Source: Sorghum bicolor
Taxonomy: Eukaryota > Streptophyta > Magnoliopsida > Poales > Poaceae
Assembly (NCBI RefSeq): GCF_000003195.3
Contig: NC_012879.2
Span: forward strand, 33,602,575-33,666,574
Direction of reading: 5' to 3'
Length of the DNA stretch: 64,000 nt
Shown here: positions 53,268-64,000 of the stretch, piece by piece
Layout: the number at the start of each line of letters is the position of its first letter
Position numbering within the stretch: position 1 is the first letter of the stretch
Notes under the pieces: generated by a model
What the model was told of the DNA's origin: nothing
The model's database searches: none
The model's input: the letters and a program-made list of their open reading frames with translations, nothing else
Translations under genes and position numbers: made by a program

Positions 53268-56200
53268 ATGCCGATGCGTACTCGCGGATCCGATGGAGCT
53301 GGGACATCCCAGGGAGGGGATGATATCCCCAACCCTCCACCTGCTCCACCTTCTTTGGCTGACGCCATTGCTGTCCTGCTAAGTGCCACTACTGACAATG
53401 CTCGCTTGCTGCGCGAGCTAGCCCAGCGTCAAACACACCCTGCTTCAAACTTCAGGGCACCGCGCAACGGGGACGGAGAGGCTCGGTATGTAGATTTTAC
53501 CGAGACCAGGCCCCCGGTGTTCACTAAGGCCGATGAGCCTTTAGAAGCGGATGACTGGCTCCGAACTATGGAGCATAAGTTCAGTTTAATTCAGTGTTCA
53601 GAAACTCAGAAACCCTTATTTGCAGCCCAGCAGCTTCGGGGAGCTGCAGGTGCCTGGTGGGAGAACTTCTTAGCTATTCAAGCTCCCGGACACCAAGTTA
53701 CCTGGACCGAGTTTAGGGACGCGTTCCGCGCCCACTACATCCCCGAAGGGCTCATGGCCATGAAGGCCGAAGAGTTCCTCGCCTTGCAGCAAGGCGACAA
53801 AAGTGTTATGGAATACGTGGCAAGGTTCAATCATCTTTCTCAATATGCCACGGATCATGTGAACACTGACAGAAAGAGGAAAGCCTGTTTCATGCGTGGC
53901 CTAAATACTAAACTTCAGACCATGATGACCACATGCCAAAATGCTACTTTCTATGAGGCGGTAAATATTGCTATCGCCTCAGAGGAAAAGAATAGGAAAC
54001 ATAAGGAAGCCAAGAAGAAGGCTGCTTCCTCTTCTTTCTCTGGTCGCGGTCAAAAGCGCCAGAGGGTCATTTATCATCCACAGGGCCACGGACGTTTCCA
54101 AACGCCGATACCTTCTCGTGGTCCTTTCTCCCCTCCACAGTACAGACCTGGGCAGCAGGTATATTCTCGACCTACTGCCATCGCTTTTGCACCACGCCAG
54201 CCGAACGCCCCGGGTGTTCGCCCTACTGCTCCGCCCAGCCACAATTACCCTTGCTTCAATTGTGGTAAACCTGGGCATTTCTCTAAAGAGTGCCCTTTTC
54301 CTCGTCAAACCAACCCTACCTTTCCCAGGCCACCTATGGGCCAACCCCAGTCGGGCCAGTTTAGAACTGGGGTTCAAAAAGGGCAACAGGTACAGAGAGG
54401 TAGACCGGTAAAGAAGACAGGGCAAGTCTTCCATACTGAAGTGGAGACAATTCCAGAGGGTGAACCAGTGATGATGGGTACGTTTCCTGTCGCGAAGCAT
54501 CCTGCTTTAATGCTTTTTGATTCTGGTGCATCCCATACATTTATCAATCGCACCTTTGTATTAAAGCATGGTATACCCATTGGGGAAACACAAGATCATT
54601 TTTATATACAGTCGCCAGGAGGACGGCTGATGTCTAAAGAAATGGTTCACCAAGTACCCATCGAATTTGGTGGGCACAATTTTCCTACTAGCATGATTGT
54701 TCTTAAGGACCAAGAAATTGATGTCATCTTAGGCATGAACTGGATGGCGCAACGAGGAGTTGTGCTAGACACTTTGCACCGAACCATTAAAATCCCATTG
54801 CCCAATGAGAGTTCTTACTTGCTAATCCAATTAGTTACTCCCAAACGGACAATTGGGCAAGTTCATGCCGCTAATGTGTCTGAAGTTAAAGATATCCCGG
54901 TAGTTCGAGATTTCCCGGATGTATTTCCTGAAGACTTACCAGGTCTGCCTCCGGACCGGGATGTACAATTCAGTATAGAATTGAAACCGGGAACGGCCCC
55001 AATATCTCGAAGGGCCTACAGAATGGCACCGAAAGAGCTGGCCGAATTAAAAACCCAATTACAAGAATTGTTACAGAAGGGTTTTATTCAGCCCAGTTCT
55101 TCTCCATGGGGTTGCCCAGCCTTGTTTGTGAAGAAGAAAGATCAGACATTAAGGCTGTGCGTCGACTATCGTCCTCTAAATGAGGTGACGATTAAGAACA
55201 AGTACCCATTGCCCCGTATTGACTTATTGTTTGACCAGTTAGCTGGGGCCAAGGTGTTCTCAAAGATTGATTTGAGATCAGGGTACCACCAAATTAAAAT
55301 TAGGCCGGAAGATGTGCCCAAGACTGCTTTCACAACCCGTTACGGGTTGTATGAATACTTGGTGATGTCTTTTGGGTTGACTAACGCACCGGCCCATTTT
55401 ATGTACCTGATGAACTCTGTCTTCATGCCAGAACTAGACAAATTTGTGGTCGTCTTTATCGATGACATCTTGATTTACTCCAAAACTAAGAAGGAGCATG
55501 CTGAACACTTGAGAATCGTGCTGACCCGTCTTAGGGAGCACCAGCTATATGCCAAGTTCAGCAAATGTGAGTTCTGGCTGGACAAAGTTCATTTCCTGGG
55601 TCATGTATTATCAGCGGAAGGAGTCGCTGTAGACCCAGGCAAGGTAGAAGATGTGTTGAATTGGAAACCCCCGACTATGGTACATGAGGTCCGTAGTTTT
55701 CTGGGCATGGCGGGATATTACCGTCGTTTTATCCCAGACTTTTCCAGAGTCGCCAAACCAATCACAACCTTGCTCAAAAGTCAAACAAAATTTGTTTGGT
55801 CACCCCAATGTGAGCAGGCTTTTCAGACTCTGAAAAAGTTGTTGACAACTGCACCTGTCTTAGCCCAGCCAGATATTGAAAAACCCTTTGATGTATATTG
55901 TGACGCATCAGGAATCGGGTTAGGCTGTGTGCTGATGCAGGAGGGTCGTGTAATTGCATATGCTTCCAGACAACTCAAACCTCATGAAGAGAATTACCCG
56001 ACCCATGATCTCGAACTAGCCGCCGTGGTACATGCATTGAAGATCTGGCGTCATTATTTGTTGGGAAACACGTGTCATCTATATACAGATCACAAAAGCT
56101 TGAAGTATATCTTTACTCAAGCTGAGCTTAATATGCGCCAGCGAAGGTGGCTAGAACTAATTAAAGATTACGACCTTGAGGTGCATTATCACCCTGGCAA

Positions 56201-57800
56201 GGCAAATGTAGTAGCGGATGCCCTCAGTCGTAAGGCTCACTGTAATTGCTTAACAGTGAAGCCTAGGGATATAACTTTGTGCCAAGAGCTAGAGAACTTG
56301 GGAATAGAAATGATTTCCCAAGGAAGCCTTTCCAATTTAAAGATTGATTTCAATCTCGAGGCTCAAATCATAAAGGCACAAAAAGAAAACAAAGGCATGA
56401 GACATCTTAAAGAGAAGATTTCTAATAGAGCACTCACAGACTTTAAGGTGGATGAGGCGGGAGTAATCTGGTTCAAGAACCGGTTAGTGGTTCCCAAGGT
56501 ACCTGAGCTACGTCAGCAAATCCTGGAAGAAGCTCATACCACGAGGTATTCTATTCATCCGGGAAGCAATAAGATGTATCAGGACCTGAAGCAAAGGTTT
56601 TGGTGGACAAAAATGAAGATAGAAATAGCTCGCTATGTGGCCCAGTGTGACACCTGTCGAAAAGTCAAAGCCATTCATCTCAAATCCGCTGGGGAGTTGC
56701 AACCTTTGCCTATCCCCGCATGGAAATGGGATGACATAAGTATGGATTTCATAGTAGGATTGCCCAAAACGGCCAAGGGCTTTGATTCCATTTGGGTCAT
56801 AGTAGATCGTCTCACCAAAACAGCACATTTTCTGCCGGTAAAGCTATTGTATCCTGCCTCCACCTATGCTAAGATTTATTTCGACCGTATCCTAAGTCTG
56901 CATGGAGTGCCAAAGACAATAGTGTCAGATAGAGGCACACAATTTGTCTCCCAATTCTGGAAATGTTTACATGAGTCCTTGGGCACTAAGCTTTTATACA
57001 GCACAGCCTACCACCCTCAAACTGGTGGGCAAACGGAAAGGGTAAATCAAACCCTAGAAGATCTATTAAGATCTTGTGCCCTGAATTTTCCAGATAAGTG
57101 GGATGACTGCTTGCCTCTAGCAGAATTTTCCTACAATAATAACTATCAAGAGAGTATCAAAATGGCTCCCTTTGAGGCACTGTATGGTCGCCGATGTCGA
57201 ACTCCGTTACACTGGTCAGAACCTGGAGAAAGATGGTTCTTCGGAGTTGACTTAGTGAAAGAGACTGAGAACAAAGTGAAACAAATTCAAAATAATTTGA
57301 AAGTTGCTCAGTCCCGACAGAAAAGTTACGCTGATAAAAGACGTCGACCATTGAAGTTCGCCAAAGGTGATCATGTGTATTTGAAAGTATCCCCAATGAA
57401 AGGAGTAAATCGTTTTGGTGTTAAAGGCAAGTTAGCGCCTCGTTACATTGGTCCATTTCCAATTATTGACCGATGTGGACAAGTCGCTTACCGCCTTAAA
57501 CTGCCCGAACGATTATCCGGGGTACATAATGTGTTCCATGTGTCTCAACTGAAAAAGTGTCTTCGGGTACCGGATCGAGTTCAAGATATCGAAGATGTAA
57601 AGCTTGAACCAGATCTAACTTATTCGGAATATCCTATCCTAGTACTGGATCAAAAAGCTAGAGTTACTCGAAGGACAACCACTAAATGGTATAAAGTACA
57701 ATGGAGCCAACACTCTGAGGAGGAAGCCACCTGGGAATCTGAAGATTACTTGCTAGAGAATTTTCCTGAATTCCATGCTTCTCTTCAGGACAATATATGA
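53268..57800 (+). CDS. gag-pol: Tekay gag-pol polyprotein with chromodomain, intact
   Basis: 1510 residues without interruption from ATG 53268 to TGA 57798-57800. Gag capsid lies at about residues 90-230 ([36 protein letters not shown]). The zinc knuckle [14 protein letters not shown] is at about 330. Protease [13 protein letters not shown] is at about 415. Reverse transcriptase spans about 560-790 ([27 protein letters not shown] near 728). RNase [13 protein letters not shown] is near 875. The integrase zinc finger is at about 1090-1130 (CDTCRK), and the core has [16 protein letters not shown] and GGQTERVNQ (D, D, E). The chromodomain is at about 1450-1505 ([31 protein letters not shown]). 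Every catalytic residue expected is present, so this copy could be active. Confidence 0.96.
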   Translation: MPMRTRGSDGAGTSQGGDDIPNPPPAPPSLADAIAVLLSATTDNARLLRELAQRQTHPASNFRAPRNGDGEARYVDFTETRPPVFTKADEPLEADDWLRTMEHKFSLIQCSETQKPLFAAQQLRGAAGAWWENFLAIQAPGHQVTWTEFRDAFRAHYIPEGLMAMKAEEFLALQQGDKSVMEYVARFNHLSQYATDHVNTDRKRKACFMRGLNTKLQTMMTTCQNATFYEAVNIAIASEEKNRKHKEAKKKAASSSFSGRGQKRQRVIYHPQGHGRFQTPIPSRGPFSPPQYRPGQQVYSRPTAIAFAPRQPNAPGVRPTAPPSHNYPCFNCGKPGHFSKECPFPRQTNPTFPRPPMGQPQSGQFRTGVQKGQQVQRGRPVKKTGQVFHTEVETIPEGEPVMMGTFPVAKHPALMLFDSGASHTFINRTFVLKHGIPIGETQDHFYIQSPGGRLMSKEMVHQVPIEFGGHNFPTSMIVLKDQEIDVILGMNWMAQRGVVLDTLHRTIKIPLPNESSYLLIQLVTPKRTIGQVHAANVSEVKDIPVVRDFPDVFPEDLPGLPPDRDVQFSIELKPGTAPISRRAYRMAPKELAELKTQLQELLQKGFIQPSSSPWGCPALFVKKKDQTLRLCVDYRPLNEVTIKNKYPLPRIDLLFDQLAGAKVFSKIDLRSGYHQIKIRPEDVPKTAFTTRYGLYEYLVMSFGLTNAPAHFMYLMNSVFMPELDKFVVVFIDDILIYSKTKKEHAEHLRIVLTRLREHQLYAKFSKCEFWLDKVHFLGHVLSAEGVAVDPGKVEDVLNWKPPTMVHEVRSFLGMAGYYRRFIPDFSRVAKPITTLLKSQTKFVWSPQCEQAFQTLKKLLTTAPVLAQPDIEKPFDVYCDASGIGLGCVLMQEGRVIAYASRQLKPHEENYPTHDLELAAVVHALKIWRHYLLGNTCHLYTDHKSLKYIFTQAELNMRQRRWLELIKDYDLEVHYHPGKANVVADALSRKAHCNCLTVKPRDITLCQELENLGIEMISQGSLSNLKIDFNLEAQIIKAQKENKGMRHLKEKISNRALTDFKVDEAGVIWFKNRLVVPKVPELRQQILEEAHTTRYSIHPGSNKMYQDLKQRFWWTKMKIEIARYVAQCDTCRKVKAIHLKSAGELQPLPIPAWKWDDISMDFIVGLPKTAKGFDSIWVIVDRLTKTAHFLPVKLLYPASTYAKIYFDRILSLHGVPKTIVSDRGTQFVSQFWKCLHESLGTKLLYSTAYHPQTGGQTERVNQTLEDLLRSCALNFPDKWDDCLPLAEFSYNNNYQESIKMAPFEALYGRRCRTPLHWSEPGERWFFGVDLVKETENKVKQIQNNLKVAQSRQKSYADKRRRPLKFAKGDHVYLKVSPMKGVNRFGVKGKLAPRYIGPFPIIDRCGQVAYRLKLPERLSGVHNVFHVSQLKKCLRVPDRVQDIEDVKLEPDLTYSEYPILVLDQKARVTRRTTTKWYKVQWSQHSEEEATWESEDYLLENFPEFHASLQDNI

Positions 57801-57990
57801 TAACCCGAGAATGTACTCCAGTAAGGAAAAAGAGTCACCAAAGCCATGTACTTAATGTACATATATGCATATAATGAAGTTTTTTTCCCCAACTCCTTGC
57901 CTTATGGAAAAGTTGAAGATGAAAGAGTTTTGACAAATTTCCTTTTCCATTACTTACCCTAAGGTTTTAAATCTCGGGGACGAGATTTCT

Positions 57991-58005
57991 TTAAGGGGGA
58001 AGGGC
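57991..58005 (+). other. Tekay polypurine tract
   Basis: TTAAGGGGGAAGGGC immediately before the 3' LTR, in the expected position. Confidence 0.88.
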
Positions 58006-61000
58006 TGTAACATCCCTGATGTTACGGTTACTAAAAACGGATCATGTCATCATAAGCATTGCAAAGCATAATTGTTAAAGCACATTAGTATGCATCAACC
58101 TAAAATAAGTTTACTTTGGTTGCTTGAGCTTAGGGAAGTAGAGTGGGCTTCTGTGATGTGTTGTTGCTTGTGTGGTTGCTAAAACCCTAGGGTGGAAGTT
58201 TTCCGAAAAACTAAGGGGGGAAAACCCTGATTTCTGGATCCTAGAATTGCCCCTTTTTGTTTAATTCAAAAACTAAGCAAAATTTGAGGTTGAGTTCAAA
58301 AGCAAAGTTGTAGATCTTGGCAAGATGTACAACTTTGGTGTTTTGAGTTTTTGAAGTTTCAATGCAAAATTCAAAGTAATTTTGAAAATACAGATTTCCA
58401 GAAAGTGTCCCCTTTTCCAACTTAAATTCCCAATTTAAAATCCATTTGGAATTTTGAAAAGTGGTCAACATGAAAGTTGTAGAGCATAAAAAGTTGAGCA
58501 ACTTTCATGTTGGGAGTTTTTCAAGTTGTTATACAAAATCAAAAGTAATTTTGGAAATTCTGTTTTGCCCCAATTCAAAAATTTGGAATTTCTTTGATTT
58601 GAGTTTGATTTTCAAACTGTTTGGCCAAATACACCCTGTTACACTCAAAATCAGCTCTGGTCACCAAAACATATTTTGTAGCTTATAAAATTTGGAACAA
58701 CTTTTGTTTTGACACAAATTTGACTCCAGTTCAAATTTCGGCTGAATTTCACAAAATCCAGAAGAGAGGGGATAAGGGTTGCTACAGTGACCCGATAGGG
58801 ATCACCGGCTCCCTGTCCAGCGCGGCCGCCGTGCGCGCAGCGCCGCGTGCGCGCGCGCAGGCACGCAGCTGCTTGCTGCCAGGGTCGCCAGGCGACGTGG
58901 ACGCCTCGGGCTCGCCTTCCCCTCCACTTGAGCACCGACGTGGACGACGCCGTCCGTTTCCACTGTCCACGGCCGGAGAAAACTCGACGTCCCTCTCCCT
59001 GAAATTCACCGTACCCAGTTCCCCTCGCGCCAAATTGAGTAACCCAGCGTCTTCGTCACCTTCGTGCGGACCCAGTGCACCCCCAAGCTCCCTCTCTAAC
59101 CCACCCAGTCGCCAGAACCTCTCTGCTCTTCTCCAACTCCGGCCGAGACCGCCGCCGCGGAGCTCTTCCCGTGGCCACGGTGTTCCAGTGAGTATCACAC
59201 CCCGCTGGCGACTGTTTCAAGTCCCTTCCGTGCCCCGGTTGCTCATGCTCTCGCTCCTTCTCCTTGAATGTGAGCAGGATCGCCGGAACAAGCTTGCCGG
59301 AGCCAGAGCTCCCGCCCGACGACACTGCTTCCGTCGCCAGCGGCTTCAGCTGCTTCTCCGAGCCTTGCAGCGTGAGCACCACCCTCCCCAACCCCTATGG
59401 AAGCTCGCTCGGCCGTTGGCTTACACTCTATCGGGCCCTAGCGGCCGGCCGAGGGTCGGCCATGGTGGCTGCCCGCCCTTCTCGTGACCGAGGTAGAAAG
59501 AGTCGGGTAGAGCGTGGGTAGGGGGTGTCCACAGGGTCGCGGAGTTGAAGCGAAGCTGATGCGCACGCGCACTCCGGCCGAGACCCTCGCCAACGGCGGC
59601 CAGAGCCGTGGCCGAACCGCCGTGCGCGGGGAGGACGCAGCTGACGGGTGGGTCGCCCCGTCAGCGTCCCGCAGAGAGAGGGCCTAGTCACAACGCCANN
59701 NNNNNNNNNNNNNNNNNNNNNNNNNNNNNNNNNNNNNNNNNNNNNNNNNNNNNNNNNNNNNNNNNNNNNNNNNNNNNNNNNNNNNNNNNNNNNNNNNNNN
59801 NNNNNNNNNNNNNNNNNNNNNNNNNNNNNNNNNNNNNNNNNNNNNNNNNNNNNNNNNNNNNNNNNNNNNNNNNNNNNNNNNNNNNNNNNNNNNNNNNNNN
59901 NNNNNNNNNNNNNNNNNNNNNNNNNNNNNNNNNNNNNNNNNNNNNNNNNNNNNNNNNNNNNNNNNNNNNNNNNNNNNNNNNNNNNNNNNNNNNNNNNNNN
60001 NNNNNNNNNNNNNNNNNNNNNNNNNNNNNNNNNNNNNNNNNNNNNNNNNNNNNNNNNNNNNNNNNNNNNNNNNNNNNNNNNNNNNNNNNNNNNNNNNNNN
60101 NNNNNNNNNNNNNNNNNNNNNNNNNNNNNNNNNNNNNNNNNNNNNNNNNNNNNNNNNNNNNNNNNNNNNNNNNNNNNNNNNNNNNNNNNNNNNNNNNNNN
60201 NNNNNNNNNNNNNNNNNNNNNNNNNNNNNNNNNNNNNNNNNNNNNNNNNNNNNNNNNNNNNNNNNNNNNNNNNNNNNNNNNNNNNNNNNNNNNNNNNNNN
60301 NNNNNNNNNNNNNNNNNNNNNNNNNNNNNNNNNNNNNNNNNNNNNNNNNNNNNNNNNNNNNNNNNNNNNNNNNNNNNNNNNNNNNNNNNNNNNNNNNNNN
60401 NNNNNNNNNNNNNNNNCGGTGCTCCGTTCGAGGAAGTCGGATCCGAGACTTGGGAAGTCTCCGAGGGTCCCTCTCTGCCCTGCAACCAAGGCAAGCCCCG
60501 GATGCATTAACCCCTCCTTGGATGTTTTAAATCTTTTATCACTTATGAATTGAAAATGCTGCATTAAGTAGTTGAGAATTGGGTTAACCTACTTGCTGCA
60601 TTTACTACCTTGATATCTGTTATCCTGTCCTTGACACCTGTTTTATTTTAAAATTGCGTAGCGATGCTTAGCCCTGCTACTAGATAGGTTTTCAAACAAG
60701 AAAGTTTGAAGGGTTGTTGTGGGATACACTTATGGCCAATGATGTTTCAACTTGAGACCGGTCGGTGGACTTGCTTTAAGAATGGAGTCTTAAAGTAGTG
60801 TCTCCAACTGTGTCGGTTAAGGACCGGTCCGTTGATGGCCTGCTGGGTTGAGAATTTATAGTACTAGCCACTTGCCTACGGTAAGCCCGGTCTTGTGATC
60901 CCTCGACGCGAACAGCTACTCGCGCACTGGGAGTGGAAAGATGGCGAGAGTAGTGTGTACCCACCTTACGGATCTGAGATGACCGGAAAACATCTAGATC

Positions 61001-62100
61001 GGCTGTAGGATGGTGGAGTACTGTGCTCTCGGGTGCCGCGAACCTGGTCAAATTTGGGGAGAGCTGGATTTGGGTTGATATATGCAAGATTTGGTTCTAC
61101 ATATGTCGGGTGGTTAGGAACTCCAGCTGGATTGCTAAGCGATTCGAATCGTCGTTGCTCCCCGATTGGGAGACTCAATTCCTTCGACCCTCATCGTAGT
61201 TAAATATGCAACTAAGTGATAAAATGAGAAAAGGAAAAATGTCTCATGAGGTTCGGATCCCAATTCCCGGACTCATAGCGACATGAAGCTATGACCATCA
61301 ATAAATAATACTTAATGATAGGGTTAGGAACTCACGGATTTGTCTGTGGGGAACAACTAGTTAGACTATCCTCGAATTCTTCTGCCTCCGCGAGGGAGGA
61401 ATTCAGGGTAAAACTTGAAAATAAGGATGCACTACTAGTAAGCTTTTCCGCAAAACACTTTGGCTCCTTGCTCAGCCACCCCTTGTCTACCCTAAGCCTG
61501 CATCCCTAAATTCTCCTCTTTTCCCGTCGGATAAGTCTTGTTGAGTACTCCCGTACTCAGGGTTTCAATACCCCTGTTGCAGGTGAAGCTCAGGAGCCGA
61601 CCTGTTTCGGACCCTGTTGTGTGACCGTCGTCGAGGTTGACGACGAAGAAGAGTGAGCGTGACCCATGGGCAGGGTCTGTAAATTTGTTTTGTCTCTACT
61701 AAAGTTTAAGTTGCTCCGCTGGACCAGGCTTGTAATAACACTCTACTATTTGGAAGAACTCCTTTTGTAAATTATGTTATGTAATACTTCCGCTGTTTCA
61801 CTCTGAAATACTATTTTGGTCTTGTGTCGTTGAGTTACTGCTTTATCTTCGCAACGAATGATCCTGGTGTTAAGGTGGCCACTTGCTATCCTGTAAGGGC
61901 GAGAAGAAACAGATCTCGTTGTTTGACCATTATCAGTGGTCAGGACGAGTCAGCTTGGTACGCCACAGGTAGCAGTGGAATGAGCGCACAGTAAGGCTCA
62001 TCGGACTTCTAAAGTGGGAGGACTCCCGGCATCACCGTCAGAGGTCCTTAGGACAATGGCAGGTGCCGGTGGGCCCAAACACTTAGGGGGTTCTGCCACA
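58006..62100 (+). repeat. Tekay 3' LTR, contains an assembly gap
   Basis: Same start and end as the 5' LTR. Homology holds to 59685 (equivalent to 49394) and resumes at 60417 (equivalent to 50302). The missing 907 bp is represented by 13 unmatched bases and 718 Ns, so the true LTR is probably about 4271 bp. Confidence 0.93.
59699..60416. other. Run of 718 Ns (assembly gap)
   Basis: Unknown bases inside the 3' LTR. All frames crossing it are artefacts. Confidence 0.99.
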
Positions 62101-64000
62101 ACTGTAGATGAGCAAATCTGGATGACAAAGATGGAACAATATCCAAAACAGCTGAATTTCTAATTCATGAACAATTTCTATTTAGACTGAGGTAATGTAA
62201 GCCATAGCAAGAATAAGATAAAGCAGATAAATAATAGCATCATGTGTACTTTGCGGGGCACAAGGATATGAATTTGTGTGCAGTCATACCTTCACGGCTA
62301 CATCACCACACAACAAGGTGGCAGGTTGAACATAGCGTCGATTTTCGGGAGTAACAACGTGTCCATGAACAACCAAGTAGTTATGATAAATTCATCAATT
62401 ATGGGAAAACAAAGGATTAGAAAGAAGTTGCTTCTGGCCTAAAATCAACTGTTGTATATTATGCTCTATTGAACGAAGACACAGGCATGACCTAGTCTAC
62501 CAAATCCTTGTACATTTACCTCCAATAAATGGAAGAGGATTATAGCTTCTATGTAAGCCTGTGGAAACAAATAAAGTGGTTCTCATTGGATGTATAAAGG
62601 CATGTCTTAAGTTGCACAAATGAAGGACATCAGGAAAATTTTGAAAAATTTATATACCAACCCAATCTTATGTTGTAATGCAACACATTTTCTTCTTCTG
62701 AAAGGAAACAACAAAGCAAAGTGGCAAGTAACAATACTCAGGACATAAGGCATCCCAATATACTGAGGTTGTGATATCCAACTTCACCATCCTGAAAAGA
62801 GCACACATGAAGGGAGCAAAGGGAACCAGGTTGGCTGGATGGCGTGAACCTTTGGTTTGTAGGGGTAAATTTGAAATACATATAAGAGAAATGTAAAGGG
62901 CCAAAGCACAAAACAGCGTCCTGTTTATTTTAAGTGTCTTTAATACTATGATTTTGCCTACATGAATGCAACAGACGAGGCATGAGAGCAACCTCAAAAG
63001 CATTGGAATGTCAATATAAATGCTCAAGGTGGAAAATAATTTCATTTTTTAAATGGAGAAGTCGGTGTTATTTTTGTCAACAAAATGAATAGGTAAGAAG
63101 TAATTAATCCTCAGATTTGTTTATGCAAATGGTACTTTATGAGCATCAGATGTATCAATCAGAACCAATACTGGGACACATCAGGTGAGCTCACTGAGAC
63201 AACAACAAGCAACTTTGTTCATAATAGATGGAAAACTGCATTTTTTGATATAGCGTGATGTGTTATTGTGATCAAAACTACGCTTTTCAAAATTAAAAAA
63301 GCATTATGCAGCACTCACATGGAGCACCAAACAAGAACTCAACAACTCGGTGTTATAAGAGAACATTCTACACTTAACCATGCGCCTAATCCTGAAAGGC
63401 CAGAATACAAATACTGTTGCATGGAGTTTTAAAATACCAACTACTATTACTTTAAAGTGGCACTACAGTAATTGTATTTGCAACATGAGATGCAAGTACT
63501 AACACCTGTAGCAGAAAACTAAAGTGAAACTTATTAGAAATTACCACCTATAATTCAGTGGACAAGGGTACCTGACCTATTGAAACATTGGGGGTTCAGT
63601 CGAGCTTCTCAGGTAATCTTGTTAGTGTCATTTTAAGTTCTGCTTAACCTGCACCAAGCAGCAAAAGTGCTTTGAGTAGAAAAAAGGCAAAAACTTTAGT
63701 AAGTTGACCGGCCACCTCCATGTTTGTTTCACTGCAGCTCTTTCTTTTTCCATGCACCAAAGGACTAAATGCTCTAAATATATGTTTCATGGAAACATTG
63801 CAAGGACAGCATATAGATGTGTAGCTATCACTAATCATCAGTTATCCATGAAGGCTAGAATACATCTGACTATATGACATAAGTATTTGAGGGGCAGGGG
63901 TATTCACTAAGATAATTCTGTAGTACTGATATGAAGTAATTAAGTATGGAAAAAATTAAGAACTAAGAATGGACCTTTGGTTTTAATAAACCTAAATGCT
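62101..64000. other. AT-rich unique DNA right of the Tekay element
   Basis: No gene supported except one possible exon (see 62290-62380). Frames such as 62668-63045 and 63644-63838 on the minus strand have no domain and no paired splice sites. Composition resembles intron or intergenic DNA like 4122-6000. Confidence 0.45.
62290..62380 (-). CDS. Possible exon of an unknown minus-strand gene
   Basis: A short open stretch encoding YLVVHGHVVTPENRRYVQP followed by ATLLCGDVAVK ends exactly at a GTATGA donor (exon edge 62290). Codon composition differs from the surrounding AT-rich DNA. No clear acceptor is visible on the upstream side, where a TGA lies just before the stretch. Family not recognised. 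Confidence 0.3.

Larger units (their letters stand above)
47713..62100 (+). mobile_element. Tekay-lineage chromovirus (Ty3/gypsy) with ORF0
   Basis: 14.4 kb with LTRs of 4272 bp and 4095 bp (the latter includes an N run), tRNA-iMet primer site, ORF0, a single open gag-pol with chromodomain, and a polypurine tract. Flanks ACTGC and ACTGT form a 5 bp duplication with one transition. The LTRs differ by well under 1 percent over most of their length by eye, so insertion is recent and the coding region looks intact. The plan (long LTRs, extra ORF before gag) resembles RIRE3/RIRE8 of rice. A chromodomain is expected to steer integration towards methylated-histone chromatin. Confidence 0.95.

Noticed and set aside
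53979..54500. Minus-strand 173-residue frame opposite Tekay gag
   Set aside because: Shadow of the gag-pol coding strand.
59428..60564. Frames of 268-378 residues across the N run
   Set aside because: Artefacts of unknown bases.

Overview
The window is nuclear DNA of a grass, most likely a panicoid of the sorghum/sugarcane group. The evidence is its content: Tat and Tekay Ty3/gypsy elements, a Sirevirus-type Ty1/copia element, a decayed LINE, Tourist and Stowaway MITEs with the GGCCTTGTTT family prominent, Helitron-like ends, and a plant-type DNA topoisomerase II with many short introns. The species assignment is inference. No intact host gene could be recognised. Most of the 64 kb is nested transposable elements.

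Layout. 1-4121: a truncated Tat-lineage gypsy element (copy A, minus strand) with a long open pol. 4122-6352: low-complexity and GC-rich host DNA. 6353-27942: a plus-strand Sirevirus-type copia element with 2.3 kb LTRs that carries only gag. It sits inside a GC-rich tandem array and is itself split by a complete 11.8 kb Tat gypsy element (copy B, 9084-20892, minus strand, perfect GGAGG target-site duplication). Copy B carries, between its 3' LTR and pol, an oppositely oriented multi-exon gene. That gene encodes an aminotransferase-like plant mobile domain (PMD) protein with a basic linker and a long coiled coil, now broken by stops and a frameshift.

27943-32110: the rest of the GC-rich array, a 215 bp tandem duplication, and MITEs. 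32111-47313: a gene-fragment region with Helitron-like 3' ends at both borders. It holds three or more unrecognised minus-strand exons and a nearly full-length, multiply broken DNA topoisomerase II copy (34098-45391). The largest topoisomerase intron contains a LINE fragment, and the LINE contains a deleted 3.5 kb copia element (38794-42289, GTTAC duplication). 47713-62100: a young Tekay chromovirus with LTRs over 4 kb, a separate upstream ORF0, and one uninterrupted 1510-residue gag-pol with a C-terminal chromodomain. Its 3' LTR holds a run of Ns at 59699-60416. 62101-64000: AT-rich unique DNA with one possible exon.

The most unusual signal is the hexamer GCCGAT/ATCGGC. It is packed through the LTRs, gag, pol, intergenic DNA and antisense PMD gene of the Tat family, in several reading frames and on both strands, at roughly 20 times chance, and it is not enriched in the neighbouring Tekay polyprotein. 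A DNA-level role, such as binding sites for an element-encoded protein, is a testable guess.
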